From contig NZ_JACHXN010000009.1 in the NCBI RefSeq assembly GCF_014192095.1, positions 172,203 through 236,202 on the forward strand: a stretch of 64,000 nucleotides of DNA, in the 5' to 3' direction. Shown in pieces: positions 26,881-35,533 of the stretch; the stretch's first letter is position 1; each line of letters starts with the position of its first letter. The DNA comes from Phyllobacterium trifolii (GTDB lineage: Bacteria > Pseudomonadota > Alphaproteobacteria > Rhizobiales > Rhizobiaceae). The position numbers were made by a program, and so were the translations under genes. The notes under the pieces are model-generated. The model saw only the letters and a program-made list of their open reading frames with translations, searched no databases and was not told the origin of the DNA.

Positions 26881-27082
26881 AATGTTTATCGATCTTGGAC
26901 ATGACTTCTTCGTTGGCTTCGATGGTATCCTGATAGCGCATCATCATCCCGTTGCACATCGCCGTCCATGCTCGACTATCCGGCATTTTACGCAAAGCAA
27001 GCATTTCTTGAATATCTTTAACAAGCGCTTCGGCGTCTTCATTTACCTTGGCGAGTCGACCTCTCAAATCGTGCAAATCCAT
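26795..27082 (-). CDS. Small helical hypothetical protein, tail read from pseudogene
   Basis: This 95-residue protein starts at an ATG preceded by GGAGGAGAAA. An earlier in-frame ATG overlaps that ribosome site. Residues 1-68 are charged and helical (L-R-G-R-L-A-K-V-N-E-D-A-E near 5, then D-T-I-E-A-N-E-E near 52). The last 27 or so residues are low in order (S-G-Q-A-A-L-S-P-A-S-E) and lie antisense to the HlyD pseudogene. The original C-terminus was therefore probably lost in the same rearrangement. Function unknown. An FNR/FixK-type box lies 90 bp upstream. Confidence 0.55.
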   Translation of the reverse strand: MDLHDLRGRLAKVNEDAEALVKDIQEMLALRKMPDSRAWTAMCNGMMMRYQDTIEANEEVMSKIDKHLISAGDCRPVRGSGQAALSPASEGPSRG

Positions 27083-27171
27083 TTTCTCCTCCATATCATA
27101 GTGCGTTGAATTCCCGGATAATGTTTCGGTCAATCCCAGCCCAGAATATAGCGCCAAACCTGTCTCACACA

Positions 27172-27185
27172 TTGATCTAGCGCAA
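27172..27185. promoter_or_regulatory. FNR/FixK-type box (CGCAA form) in divergent promoter
   Basis: TTGAT-CTAG-CGCAA, 67 bp upstream of the Usp start at 27252 and 90 bp upstream of the reverse-strand start at 27082. Confidence 0.65.
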
Positions 27186-27251
27186 TGCAGACTTGCGGGT
27201 TTGCCTCTATTGCTTGGTCACGAAATCGCTGTTTCATTCGGAGGGTTTAAA

Positions 27252-28088
27252 ATGCGCTTCAAGAGCCTGCTGAGCATCGTTGAGGTCAATCAAACCGACA
27301 ACGACTTAAAGATTGCAATTGATCTCTGTTCGGAAACTAACGCCCAACTATCGGTGATGGTTTTCGCTGTCGCGTCTTTGCCGCCAATTGGTGACTACCC
27401 CATTGGGACCGCCGATTTATGGGTGAAGGAACGTCATCGTGATCTCGCGGCTCTGAAAGGCAGGGTCGAGGACATGGAAATGCTTGTCAGGGATGCCGGC
27501 ATTTCCGCTACCATAACAGACGAATATCCCGAACCCGCACGACTTGGGCACATCGCTGGTAGACACGCTCGCTATGCAGATGCGACGGTTCTTGGTCCCG
27601 ATCTATTAGCCCATGAAACATTGAAAGGTAAAGTTGTCGACGGAGCCTTGTTTGAGTCCGGTCGACCGATCTTTCTAGTTCCGCATGACACCAAGCCGAC
27701 GCTGCGTCCGAAACGTGTCTTACTTGCCTGGGATTCTGGCATAGAATGCGCAAGGGCAGCTCGCGAAGCCCTTGACATCATGGCATCTGCTGAAGCGGTG
27801 CACGTGACCATAGTTGATCCCGACACCAGTTCGATCGCCAATGGTCCAGAACCGGGTGCTGACATCGCCGCCTATCTCGCCCATCACGGAATCAAGGTTG
27901 ACGTGGACCGTCTTCCGAGCGGAGGCGAACCGATCGCCGATGTTCTCAAACAACATGCAACGGATATCTCTGCAGATCTCATCGTCATGGGCGGATACGG
28001 ACATTCGCGCACGCGGGAGTGGATCTTTGGTGGTGTGACCAGATCCATGATCGAGGATCCCGGCCTGCCCATCCTCATGGCACGTTGA
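27252..28088 (+). CDS. Universal stress protein, tandem UspA domains
   Basis: A 278-residue two-domain Usp with the nucleotide loop G-G-Y-G-H-S-R-T-R-E-W-I-F-G-G near the C-terminus. It is a close paralogue of 48786-49622, of equal length, with shared V-D-R-L-P-S-G-G and N-G-P-E-P-G-A-D segments. The start ATG follows GGAGGGTTTAAA. It precedes the flavin-binding protein gene by 40 bases, so the two probably form an operon driven by the box at 27172. Confidence 0.92.
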   Translation: MRFKSLLSIVEVNQTDNDLKIAIDLCSETNAQLSVMVFAVASLPPIGDYPIGTADLWVKERHRDLAALKGRVEDMEMLVRDAGISATITDEYPEPARLGHIAGRHARYADATVLGPDLLAHETLKGKVVDGALFESGRPIFLVPHDTKPTLRPKRVLLAWDSGIECARAAREALDIMASAEAVHVTIVDPDTSSIANGPEPGADIAAYLAHHGIKVDVDRLPSGGEPIADVLKQHATDISADLIVMGGYGHSRTREWIFGGVTRSMIEDPGLPILMAR

Positions 28089-28128
28089 AGAAGGAAATCG
28101 TGACAGCGCGAACAGGGAGTAGTTCACC

Positions 28129-28575
28129 ATGCAAATTACCGAGATGAACCAATTCGAAATCATGCAAGTAATCGAGAACGCGACCGTGGGACGGCTGGGC
28201 TGTGCACGTGACGGCCAGCCCTACATTGTCCCGCTGAATTTTGCCCATCATTTTGGCGCGCTCTACGCATTCACAACATTCGGGCGCAAGGTCGAATGGA
28301 TGCGGAGCAATCCGAATGTTTGCGTGGAATTCGACAACGTCTCTGCAACCAACGATTGGCAGAGCGTCATCGTCATGGGGCAATATGAAGAACTGACGCA
28401 TGGTCAGGACACCAACGAAGCACGCAGCGAAGCCTATGGACTTCTGAGCAAACGAGCTGAATGGTGGGAACCAGCCTATGTGAAAACAGTGATCCGCGAT
28501 CATGTGCGCCCGCTGCAGCCCGTCTATTTCCGCATCCTGATCACCGAAAAGACAGGGCATAAGGCGATGATGTGA
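28129..28575 (+). CDS. Pyridoxamine 5'-phosphate oxidase-like flavin-binding protein
   Basis: This 148-residue single-domain protein has a split-barrel FMN-binding fold. The pattern V-G-R-L-G-C-A-R-D-G-Q-P-Y-I-V-P near residues 20-35 and F-G-R-K-V-E-W-M near 51 are typical of the PNPOx-like/NimA-related family. Such proteins bind FMN, F420 or heme and often reduce small molecules; the substrate is unknown. Close coupling to a Usp mirrors DosR-regulon clusters, where PNPOx-like proteins also occur beside Usps. Confidence 0.8.
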   Translation: MQITEMNQFEIMQVIENATVGRLGCARDGQPYIVPLNFAHHFGALYAFTTFGRKVEWMRSNPNVCVEFDNVSATNDWQSVIVMGQYEELTHGQDTNEARSEAYGLLSKRAEWWEPAYVKTVIRDHVRPLQPVYFRILITEKTGHKAMM

Positions 28576-28616
28576 CAGCTTCATCGTAACATCACTTCCT
28601 AGCGGCGCAGTCGAAG

Positions 28617-29066
28617 TCAATTGGCCGTTGCCGTGCCTCGCCGCGTCCTAAGCAAACGGTCGTGTACCTGCATACCGACAACCATGCAGACGACGAAAAC
28701 CGTCGGCTTAACCAACCCCATGGACAACAATGCCACTGCTGGGCCTGGGCACAATCCTCCAAGGCCCCACCCGATCCCAAAGATAGCTGACCCAAGGATG
28801 AGCGTCGAGTCGACCTTCTTGTTCGTCGGAACGTGATATACCGGTTCCAGGATCGGGTGACTGGATATCCGCATGATCTGGATTCCGAGCATCGCCACGG
28901 CGACCGCTCCGCCGAGAACGAAAACGAGGCTGGGGTCCCATGCGCCAAAGATATCCAAGAAACCTTGCACACGTTGCGGATTCAGCATTCCGGAAAGGGA
29001 TAGTCCAAAGCCGAACACCGATCCCGAAACCAGGGCTACGGCTAGTTGTGCGTATGGATGTTTCAT
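28617..29066 (-). CDS. YeeE/YedE-family transporter, second half
   Basis: A 149-residue membrane protein with about four helices and the family motif G-x-G-W-G-L-G-G-L-C-P-G-P-A near residues 97-110, which carries the conserved cysteine of YeeE/YedE thiosulfate transporters. Its ATG overlaps the stop of the upstream half (ATGA), so the two are translated together. The pair should form one sulfur-compound channel. Substrate (thiosulfate or another thiol) is inferred from the family. Confidence 0.85.
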   Translation of the reverse strand: MKHPYAQLAVALVSGSVFGFGLSLSGMLNPQRVQGFLDIFGAWDPSLVFVLGGAVAVAMLGIQIMRISSHPILEPVYHVPTNKKVDSTLILGSAIFGIGWGLGGLCPGPAVALLSMGLVKPTVFVVCMVVGMQVHDRLLRTRRGTATAN

Positions 29067-29479
29067 AGCCCGGCAATCCTCAGGATCGTCACAGCGGCGA
29101 CGCCTGTGGACAGGAAAGTGACGACTGCTGCCATGGAGCGGCGCGAAAATCGGGCGAGGCCGAGCACACCATGGCCGCTGGTGCAGCCGGATCCCATCCG
29201 TGTCCCGAATCCAACCAGAAATCCCGCGCAAATCATCAGCGGCCAAGATGAAGTGACCGCAACGACCGGCCAACGACCGGCCAAACCATGGAACAGGATA
29301 GGGCCCAACATCAGTCCCGCGACAAACGCAGCGTTGAGACCTGTGTTCACGCCCTGCGCCAACCGCCCGACAATTCCGCTGATGCCGGCAACACGGCCGT
29401 TGAACAGGAGGAACATCGTTGCGGACAATCCAATCAGCATACCGCCGATCAGGGCCGGCAAATAACGGTACATTTCCAT
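29063..29479 (-). CDS. YeeE/YedE-family transporter, first half
   Basis: This 138-residue membrane protein carries the motif G-S-G-C-T-S-G-H-G near residue 95, the first cysteine site of YeeE/YedE proteins. In many bacteria both halves are one polypeptide; here they are two overlapping genes. I start at the ATG after AAGGATCGAGA. The upstream part of the longer frame (to 29551) is not membrane-like. No FNR/FixK-type box lies directly upstream. Confidence 0.85.
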   Translation of the reverse strand: MEMYRYLPALIGGMLIGLSATMFLLFNGRVAGISGIVGRLAQGVNTGLNAAFVAGLMLGPILFHGLAGRWPVVAVTSSWPLMICAGFLVGFGTRMGSGCTSGHGVLGLARFSRRSMAAVVTFLSTGVAAVTILRIAGL

Positions 29480-29567
29480 TCTCGATCCTTGGCCGAGGCC
29501 CGTATTCTGGCGTGTGTCACGCTGCAATGCGCGGCGGCGGTTTGGCAGCACTCCTGCGAAAACGGTA

Positions 29568-29801
29568 TCAACTCTTCCTGCTGAATTTTCCCAAGTAACT
29601 CGCGACGTCGACCTGAACTTTGGCGTCTAGTTTGAGAGCTGCCTGGTCAGCAATTCTGTTCATGGCGGCTAGCACCTCCAGCTTTCCCCATCCCGCCGCG
29701 AAAGCGTCACTGAGCAGTTCCATCAACCGCAATTGGATGGCCAGTTCGCACTCCTCCGCGCGCTTGGGATCGTTCAGGCAGCGTTGCGGTCTCGCGATCA
29801 T
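29568..29801 (-). CDS. Small conserved hypothetical protein, 77 residues
   Basis: A mainly helical, soluble protein beginning M-I-A-R-P-Q-R-C-L with a predicted helical core (E-L-A-I-Q-L-R-L-M-E-L-L near residue 18). No named family recognised. The start follows AAAGGATATCTG; a TTG 18 codons upstream is possible. An FNR/FixK-type box lies 99 bp upstream. Possible leader of the YeeE pair (gap 88 bases). Confidence 0.6.
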   Translation of the reverse strand: MIARPQRCLNDPKRAEECELAIQLRLMELLSDAFAAGWGKLEVLAAMNRIADQAALKLDAKVQVDVASYLGKFSRKS

Positions 29802-29899
29802 CAGATATCCTTTCACGCCGTACAGTCCTTGCGGCTTCTCATGTTGCCGGATCAAGGAGAAGGTGATGGTCTATGTTAGCCTGGTCGAAAAGTTGCACT

Positions 29900-29913
29900 T
29901 TGATCTCGGTCAA
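29900..29913. promoter_or_regulatory. FNR/FixK-type box upstream of 29801 gene
   Basis: TTGAT-CTCG-GTCAA, flanked by T and AG as in most other boxes here, 99 bp upstream of the reverse-strand start at 29801. Confidence 0.7.
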
Positions 29914-29997
29914 AGAAGCCGGAGTCCGCGCTTTGAACCAAATCCAGCCTAGCCCGATACAGGCTCTGGCAAGTCCATCTGTTTGTGGGTGTTGAGT

Positions 29998-30011
29998 TTG
30001 ACCTATGTCAA
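29998..30011. promoter_or_regulatory. FNR/FixK-type box upstream of phasin operon
   Basis: TTGAC-CTAT-GTCAA, two mismatches, 79 bp upstream of the phasin start at 30090. It probably drives phasin-phosphoketolase-acetate kinase. Confidence 0.6.
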
Positions 30012-30089
30012 TGAAGTGCCGCGATCTGCGTGCGACGGTCAGTAATCTGATTGCATTTCGTTTTCAGGCTTCGATTCGAAGGATCCCAA

Positions 30090-30482
30090 ATGTCGTACAC
30101 GTTTGCATCTCAGCCATCCGCATCCCTGTTTAACTCGGTTCCCTTTGCCCAGACCAGCCGGACACTGGCTATGGCAGCTGTGCATATACAGGCTCACGCG
30201 TTAAAAGCCTTGATCCGTCTACAAATCGAGTCGCTGGCGTTCGTGCAAAGCCGTTGCCAGCAGGACGTGAAGCTAATCGACGATCTGATCACGTCCGAGA
30301 AGTATCACAACACGTTTGGAGTCTACGGAGAATTTTGCCGCGACGCGGCTTCGGCTTACGCCAACGAAACCCGCAAGCTGATGTCCGTCGGCTCCCGGAT
30401 CGTCGCCGATTCGGCCAAATTTGCGAATGGCGAAGTCGACAGCGTTTTCGAAGACGTGACCGCGCGAACCATCGTACCTTGA
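30090..30482 (+). CDS. Phasin-family protein
   Basis: A helical 130-residue protein typical of phasins, which coat polyhydroxyalkanoate granules: an amphipathic stretch A-L-K-A-L-I-R-L-Q-I-E-S-L near residues 36-48, then a helix-rich core. The start is the ATG after AAGGATCCCAA. The longer frame begins inside the promoter. It is first in a likely operon with phosphoketolase and acetate kinase. A link between carbon storage and acetyl-phosphate metabolism under low oxygen is plausible. Confidence 0.75.
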   Translation: MSYTFASQPSASLFNSVPFAQTSRTLAMAAVHIQAHALKALIRLQIESLAFVQSRCQQDVKLIDDLITSEKYHNTFGVYGEFCRDAASAYANETRKLMSVGSRIVADSAKFANGEVDSVFEDVTARTIVP

Positions 30483-30550
30483 GCTAATTCGGCGTCTGAC
30501 TGAACCCTTTCTTCGCACTGGCATTATTATAGCACCCACAGGAGACCGAT

Positions 30551-32983
30551 ATGTCCGACGATGCAGCAGGTACCGCAAAGCGTCTCTCCGGCCAGGAGGT
30601 GGAACAGATCGATCTGTATTGGCGGGCCGCCAACTATCTGACGGTGGGGCAAATCTACCTTCTCGACAACCCTTTGCTCCGGAAGCCGCTGAAACTTGAG
30701 CATGTAAGGCCGCGGCTGCTCGGTCATTGGGGAACGTCCCCGGGATTGAGTTTCATATACGCTCACCTGAACCGGATCATCCGAGAACAGGACGCGAACA
30801 TAATTTACATATGCGGGCCGGGGCACGGCGGCCCCGCAATGGTTGCGAACACCTATCTGGAAGGAAGCTACACCGCCCGTTATCCGGACGTCACCCGCAA
30901 TGAAAAAGGCATGGGCAAGCTCTTCCGGCAGTTTTCATTTCCGGGGGGCATTCCAAGCCACGCTGCACCGGACGTTCCGGGATCCATTAATGAAGGCGGC
31001 GAGCTGGGATATTCACTGTCTCACGCCTTCGGCGCAGCTTTCGACAATCCGGACCTTGTTGTCGCGTGCGTCGTCGGGGACGGCGAAGCTGAAACCGGGG
31101 CGCTCGCCGCAGCGTGGCACTCCAACAAATTTCTCAATCCGCAGCGGGACGGTGCCGTTCTGCCTATTTTGCATCTCAATGGCTACAAAATCGCAAACCC
31201 GACGGTACTGGCCAGAATTCCGCACGAAGAACTACGCTCGCTTTTTGTCGGATATGGCTATGATCCGATTTTCGTCGAGGGAGACGATCCCGCGTCGATG
31301 CATCAAATGATGGCGGCGGCATTAGACGAGGCCATGACGAGAATTCAGTCCATCCAGACGGCTTCCAGGCAGGACTACGATGCGCATGCGAACCGTCCGC
31401 GTTGGCCGATGATCGTCCTGCGCAGCCCGAAGGGGTGGACGGGACCAAAGGAGGTCGACGGCTTGAAAACCGAAGGATTCTGGCGTTCCCACCAGGTCCC
31501 GCTTTCCGGTCTCGCCGACAACCCCGAACACCTCAAACTTCTCGAGGAATGGCTCCTTAGCTATCGGCCGGAAGAACTCTTTGATGCCAGGGGAGCGCCA
31601 ATTGCCGAGATTATTGAAACGACCCCTAGCGGTAGCCGCAGGATGGGCTGCAACGCACATGCCAACGGCGGAATGTTGCGCAAGTCGCTTGAAATGCCCG
31701 ACCTCGAAATCCATGCGGTGTCCTTATCGGAGCCAGGCGCTGTGAAGGCGGAAGGCACCAAAGTGATGGGCGCGTTTTTGCGCGACGTGATGCAGGCGAA
31801 CGTCACATCAAGAAACTTTCGGATTGTGGGGCCCGACGAAACTGCGTCGAACCGCCTTCAGAACGTCTTCGAAGTCACAGACCGCACCTGGATGGCTAGC
31901 GTATTGCCGGAGGACACCAACCTTGGTCCCAATGGGAGGGTGATGGAAATCCTGTCTGAGCACACCTGCCAGGGATGGCTTGAGGGTTATCTTCTCACGG
32001 GCAGGCACGGTTTCTTCTCGTGTTACGAAGCCTTCATCCACATCGTCGACTCAATGTTCAACCAGCACGCCAAATGGTTGGACGCGGCCCGGGACATTCC
32101 CTGGCGTCAACCGATCTCCTCCCTCAACTATCTCCTCACAAGCCATGTCTGGCACCAGGAGCATAATGGCTTCAGTCACCAGGACCCGGGTTTCATCGAC
32201 GTCGCGCTCAACAAGAAGGCCGATGTTGTGCGCGTCTATCTTCCCCCGGATGCCAACACGTTGCTGTGCATGACTGATCACGTCTTACGCACGTGGGACA
32301 GGATTAACATCATCGTCGCCGGAAAACCGCCTCTGTGGCAGTGGCTGTCGCTGGAGGAGGCGCGGGTCCACTGCACGGCAGGCCTGGGGATCTGGCATTG
32401 GGCGTCGACCGAGGGTGGCCTTGAGCCGGACGTTGTCTTGGCATGCGCTGGCGATGTGCCGACGCTTGAAACGCTTGCGGCCGTCAGCATCTTGCGGGAG
32501 TTCATGCCCGAGCTTCGTATTCGGGTGGTCAATGTGGTTGACCTGATGGCGCTGCAACCAAAGGAACGCCATCCGCATGGGCTCGCCGATGCAGAGTTCG
32601 ATGCGATGTTCACAAAGGACAGGCCCGTCATTTTCTCCTATCACGGCTATCCATGGACGATCCATCGTCTGACCTACCGCAGGACCAACCACGACAACTT
32701 TCATGTGCGCGGTTACAACGAAGAGGGCACGACGACGACGCCGTTCGACATGACGGTATTGAACGGCCTCGACAGGTTCAGCCTTGTTCTGAGCGTTATC
32801 GAACAGGTTGCTTCATTGGACCCTCAAGCGGCGGAACTGAAACAGCTCATGCAAGCAAAATTGTTGGCCCATCATGACTATATCCGCGAGCACGGTCAGG
32901 ACATGCCGGAAATCCTGAACTGGAAATGGAACACACAAGTCGACCAAGCGGTGCCTGGACCACCGTCCTCCAATGCGCATTGA
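30551..32983 (+). CDS. xfp: Xylulose-5-P/fructose-6-P phosphoketolase
   Basis: This 810-residue enzyme is of full family length. It has the thiamine-diphosphate-binding features of phosphoketolase: G-P-G-H-G-G-P-A at residues 89-96, G-D-G-E-A-E-T-G near 178 and a C-terminal E-E-G-T-T-T-T-P segment. It splits xylulose 5-phosphate (or fructose 6-phosphate) to acetyl phosphate plus glyceraldehyde 3-phosphate (or erythrose 4-phosphate). AGGAGACCGAT precedes the ATG. Acetate kinase follows 57 bases later, giving ATP from acetyl phosphate without respiration. Confidence 0.95.
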   Translation: MSDDAAGTAKRLSGQEVEQIDLYWRAANYLTVGQIYLLDNPLLRKPLKLEHVRPRLLGHWGTSPGLSFIYAHLNRIIREQDANIIYICGPGHGGPAMVANTYLEGSYTARYPDVTRNEKGMGKLFRQFSFPGGIPSHAAPDVPGSINEGGELGYSLSHAFGAAFDNPDLVVACVVGDGEAETGALAAAWHSNKFLNPQRDGAVLPILHLNGYKIANPTVLARIPHEELRSLFVGYGYDPIFVEGDDPASMHQMMAAALDEAMTRIQSIQTASRQDYDAHANRPRWPMIVLRSPKGWTGPKEVDGLKTEGFWRSHQVPLSGLADNPEHLKLLEEWLLSYRPEELFDARGAPIAEIIETTPSGSRRMGCNAHANGGMLRKSLEMPDLEIHAVSLSEPGAVKAEGTKVMGAFLRDVMQANVTSRNFRIVGPDETASNRLQNVFEVTDRTWMASVLPEDTNLGPNGRVMEILSEHTCQGWLEGYLLTGRHGFFSCYEAFIHIVDSMFNQHAKWLDAARDIPWRQPISSLNYLLTSHVWHQEHNGFSHQDPGFIDVALNKKADVVRVYLPPDANTLLCMTDHVLRTWDRINIIVAGKPPLWQWLSLEEARVHCTAGLGIWHWASTEGGLEPDVVLACAGDVPTLETLAAVSILREFMPELRIRVVNVVDLMALQPKERHPHGLADAEFDAMFTKDRPVIFSYHGYPWTIHRLTYRRTNHDNFHVRGYNEEGTTTTPFDMTVLNGLDRFSLVLSVIEQVASLDPQAAELKQLMQAKLLAHHDYIREHGQDMPEILNWKWNTQVDQAVPGPPSSNAH

Positions 32984-33040
32984 AAGCGTCGGGCTGGTGC
33001 TTTGAGGACAAACCGCAATATTTCCGATACTGCTGAGATC

Positions 33041-34243
33041 ATGGCCAATGCGATCCTCGTTCTCAATGCCGGGTCCTCAAGTCTGAAATTCGCGGTGTTC
33101 CAACACAAGAATGGGTTGCCGCCGCTTCTGCGCGGCAACATTTCGTCCTTGGACAAGAACCCGCAGATGAAAATCATGGTCGGTGACAGCACGCAAGCGA
33201 AGCACGTTCCCCTGGATATGGAATCGAGCGACATCAAGGGTGCGATGGAGCTTGCCGTTGACGAAATTTCCAACCGCAGCCTCGCTCCCGCCATCAAGGC
33301 GGTCGGACATCGGATCGTCCACGGAGGTTCGGAATTTACCCGGCCCACGGTGCTGGATGCTTCGGTAATCGATAGATTGCTTGGCCTTGTGCCGCTGGCA
33401 CCTATGCACCAGCCGCGAAACCTCGAGATTATCGATGGCGCAGCAAGAGCTTTCCCGAAAGCCATCCAATTCGGATGCTTTGATACGTCGTTTCACTTCG
33501 GCCGTCCAAGGTTGGCCACACTCTACGGGCTTCCACGCGCATTGGAACAGGAGGGCTTGAAGTCCTACGGGTTCCACGGGATTTCCTATGCCTATATCGC
33601 ATCGCAGCTGAAATCGAGACACGGCGCGAAGGCGGGAGGAAGGCTCATTGTTGCCCATCTCGGCAGTGGTTCGAGCTTGTGCGCCATGAAAGGCGGCAAG
33701 AGTGTTGCAACGACGATGGGTTTTTCGACCTTGGATGGTCTTATAATGAGTACGCGTTGCGGATCTATTGATCCTGGGGTTGTCTTGCATTTGTTGCAGC
33801 AGCGCGGCATGTCGGTCGAAGAGGTCGTTCAGATGCTTTACAATGAGGCCGGCATGCTTGGCGTGTCCGGTGTCTCGGGAGACATGCAGGCGCTGATTGA
33901 TTCCGATGAACCATCTGCCAAAGAAGCAGTCGATCTTTTTGTCTATCGAGCAGGCAGGGAGATCGGATCCATGGCCGCCGCTTTGTCCGGATTAGACACA
34001 TTGGTTTTCTGCGCGGGCATAGGCGAGAACTCACCGCTTATCCGCCAAAGGATCGGCGAGGCTGCTCGATGGCTTGGCGTGGAGATCGATGCGCAGCGCA
34101 ACTGGCGCGGCGATGAACGGATCAGCGCCGCACGCTCCGCCGTCGAGGTGCTCGTCATCCCAACCGATGAAGAAAAGGCCGTGGCCGTTGAACTGACGAA
34201 ATTGCCGTCTGACACACTCAGCGCCTCCCGCGCGAATGTGTGA
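33041..34243 (+). CDS. ackA: Acetate kinase
   Basis: A 400-residue enzyme opening with the signature I-L-V-L-N-A-G-S-S-S-L-K. It also has the G-H-R-I-V-H-G-G and F-D-T-S-F-H motifs and C-terminal G-I-G-E-N-S. It converts acetyl phosphate and ADP to acetate and ATP. I start at the ATG before the first beta strand (M-A-N-A-I-L-V-L); a TTG at 33002 would add 13 residues. It is the last gene of the phasin-phosphoketolase-acetate kinase unit. Confidence 0.95.
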   Translation: MANAILVLNAGSSSLKFAVFQHKNGLPPLLRGNISSLDKNPQMKIMVGDSTQAKHVPLDMESSDIKGAMELAVDEISNRSLAPAIKAVGHRIVHGGSEFTRPTVLDASVIDRLLGLVPLAPMHQPRNLEIIDGAARAFPKAIQFGCFDTSFHFGRPRLATLYGLPRALEQEGLKSYGFHGISYAYIASQLKSRHGAKAGGRLIVAHLGSGSSLCAMKGGKSVATTMGFSTLDGLIMSTRCGSIDPGVVLHLLQQRGMSVEEVVQMLYNEAGMLGVSGVSGDMQALIDSDEPSAKEAVDLFVYRAGREIGSMAAALSGLDTLVFCAGIGENSPLIRQRIGEAARWLGVEIDAQRNWRGDERISAARSAVEVLVIPTDEEKAVAVELTKLPSDTLSASRANV

Positions 34244-34393
34244 CCAAGGTCTGTACGGCGGGCCACCATCCGCATCGGTCACTCTGGGCGACGCGCGAGC
34301 TCGGCGTTGATCACTGACGCGGATTGCGGATCCGCCTTCGGCGCGGTTAAGCTGGCTATCAGGCGCAGTGTGCCTGATTTCGCCCGCCGCCAT

Positions 34394-35230
34394 TCAGTGC
34401 GAAAGCAGGATTGGCAGGCGAACATCATTCAAAACGTCCGCTGTCGCGCCACCCAGGACGAAATCTCTGATACGCGAATGACCAAACCCGCCCATGACTA
34501 AAAGTTGCGCTCCAAATTCCAGTGCATGAGCTTGAAGGGCTTCTCCAATCGCGCGGCCCTCGACGCGGAGAGCGAGAACCTCAGCAGTAAGACCGCGCCG
34601 CTGCAATGCAAGCTCTAGTCGTTGGCCGACCTTCTTGTCGACGGGCTTTTCATCCAGCACCGTCGCGATCGAGATTCGCTTCGCGCGCATCAAGAATGGC
34701 GCTGCGTCGGCGAGCGCCCGCGCGGCGACCCGGCTCCCGTCCCAAGCGATCATTACATGGTCGATAACACCAACAGTCATGGAAGAAGGAAGGAGGACGA
34801 CAGGACGGCCGGAGCCGAAGAGGACTTCCTCAGCTACTAACCTTGTTGAGGAGTCAGCGGCATCCCATTCCATCAGCGAAAGATCACCGTATCTTGCCTG
34901 TGAGGCAGCAATTTCGCCGATGCCAGAAGGAGGCGCATTTGTTTCATCTGTCGTTACCGACACACCTGCTTCGACAGCCGCGATCCTCAACGCGTCCAAC
35001 AATTTTTTCCCCGCAGCCCGGCTCTTGTATTCGGCTTCCCGGATCATCTGCGGAACGTTCAATAAAATTCCGGAGAGCGCAGTGGAGACGTCAGGGATGT
35101 CCACGTAAATACATTCAGCGCGTATGTCCAGATCGAGGTGTTTCGCGACTGCGATGGCGTTGATGACGAGTTTCTCTGAACTCGCGTCGGGGTAAGTCAA
35201 TAACGGCAAGAATCCCAAAGTACGCATCAT
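34394..35230 (-). CDS. Universal stress protein, tandem UspA domains
   Basis: This 278-residue two-domain Usp has the nucleotide loop G-G-F-G-H-S-R-I-R-D-F-V-L-G-G in the second domain. Two adjacent ATGs (35230, 35227) follow GGAG; either may be used. It is more distant from the 21598/27252/48786 group. It is convergent with acetate kinase across a 150-base gap, with an FNR/FixK-type box 103 bp upstream. Confidence 0.9.
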   Translation of the reverse strand: MMRTLGFLPLLTYPDASSEKLVINAIAVAKHLDLDIRAECIYVDIPDVSTALSGILLNVPQMIREAEYKSRAAGKKLLDALRIAAVEAGVSVTTDETNAPPSGIGEIAASQARYGDLSLMEWDAADSSTRLVAEEVLFGSGRPVVLLPSSMTVGVIDHVMIAWDGSRVAARALADAAPFLMRAKRISIATVLDEKPVDKKVGQRLELALQRRGLTAEVLALRVEGRAIGEALQAHALEFGAQLLVMGGFGHSRIRDFVLGGATADVLNDVRLPILLSH

Positions 35231-35332
35231 CTTTCTCCGATTCGTTTGGACGACTGAATGCCGCAATGCTCCTGCACAGTATCAGTCGTTTACTTATGGG
35301 TGTGAGCTTATGACATGCCGTTGGCCTGTGCT

Positions 35333-35346
35333 TTGATCCATCGCAA
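35333..35346. promoter_or_regulatory. FNR/FixK-type box (CGCAA form) upstream of Usp
   Basis: TTGAT-CCAT-CGCAA, 103 bp upstream of the start at 35230. The whole gap 35231-35533 holds this box and no gene that I can see. Confidence 0.6.
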
Positions 35347-35533
35347 GCCGAGAGCTAACAAGCTCATTTGTGGATGTGCGAAGAGAGATCTCTTTAGCCC
35401 ACGCTCATGGCCAAATAGCAAAACAGAATCTCAGGCAAATCAGTTGCAGGGGAAAGCGTCCAGTTGGTCATTGCACCGCCCTTGAACGTTTACCTATTTC
35501 CAATACGCATTCTGTTGAGGCCGGCCGCTTATC

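Noticed and set aside
26005..26904. 299-codon forward frame as an intact gene
   Set aside because: It switches between meaningful and random segments; the HlyD parts are in other frames, so this is a pseudogene.
34244..34393. Terminator between acetate kinase and Usp
   Set aside because: Short GC-rich inverted repeats are present, but none has a clear stem with a T-run.
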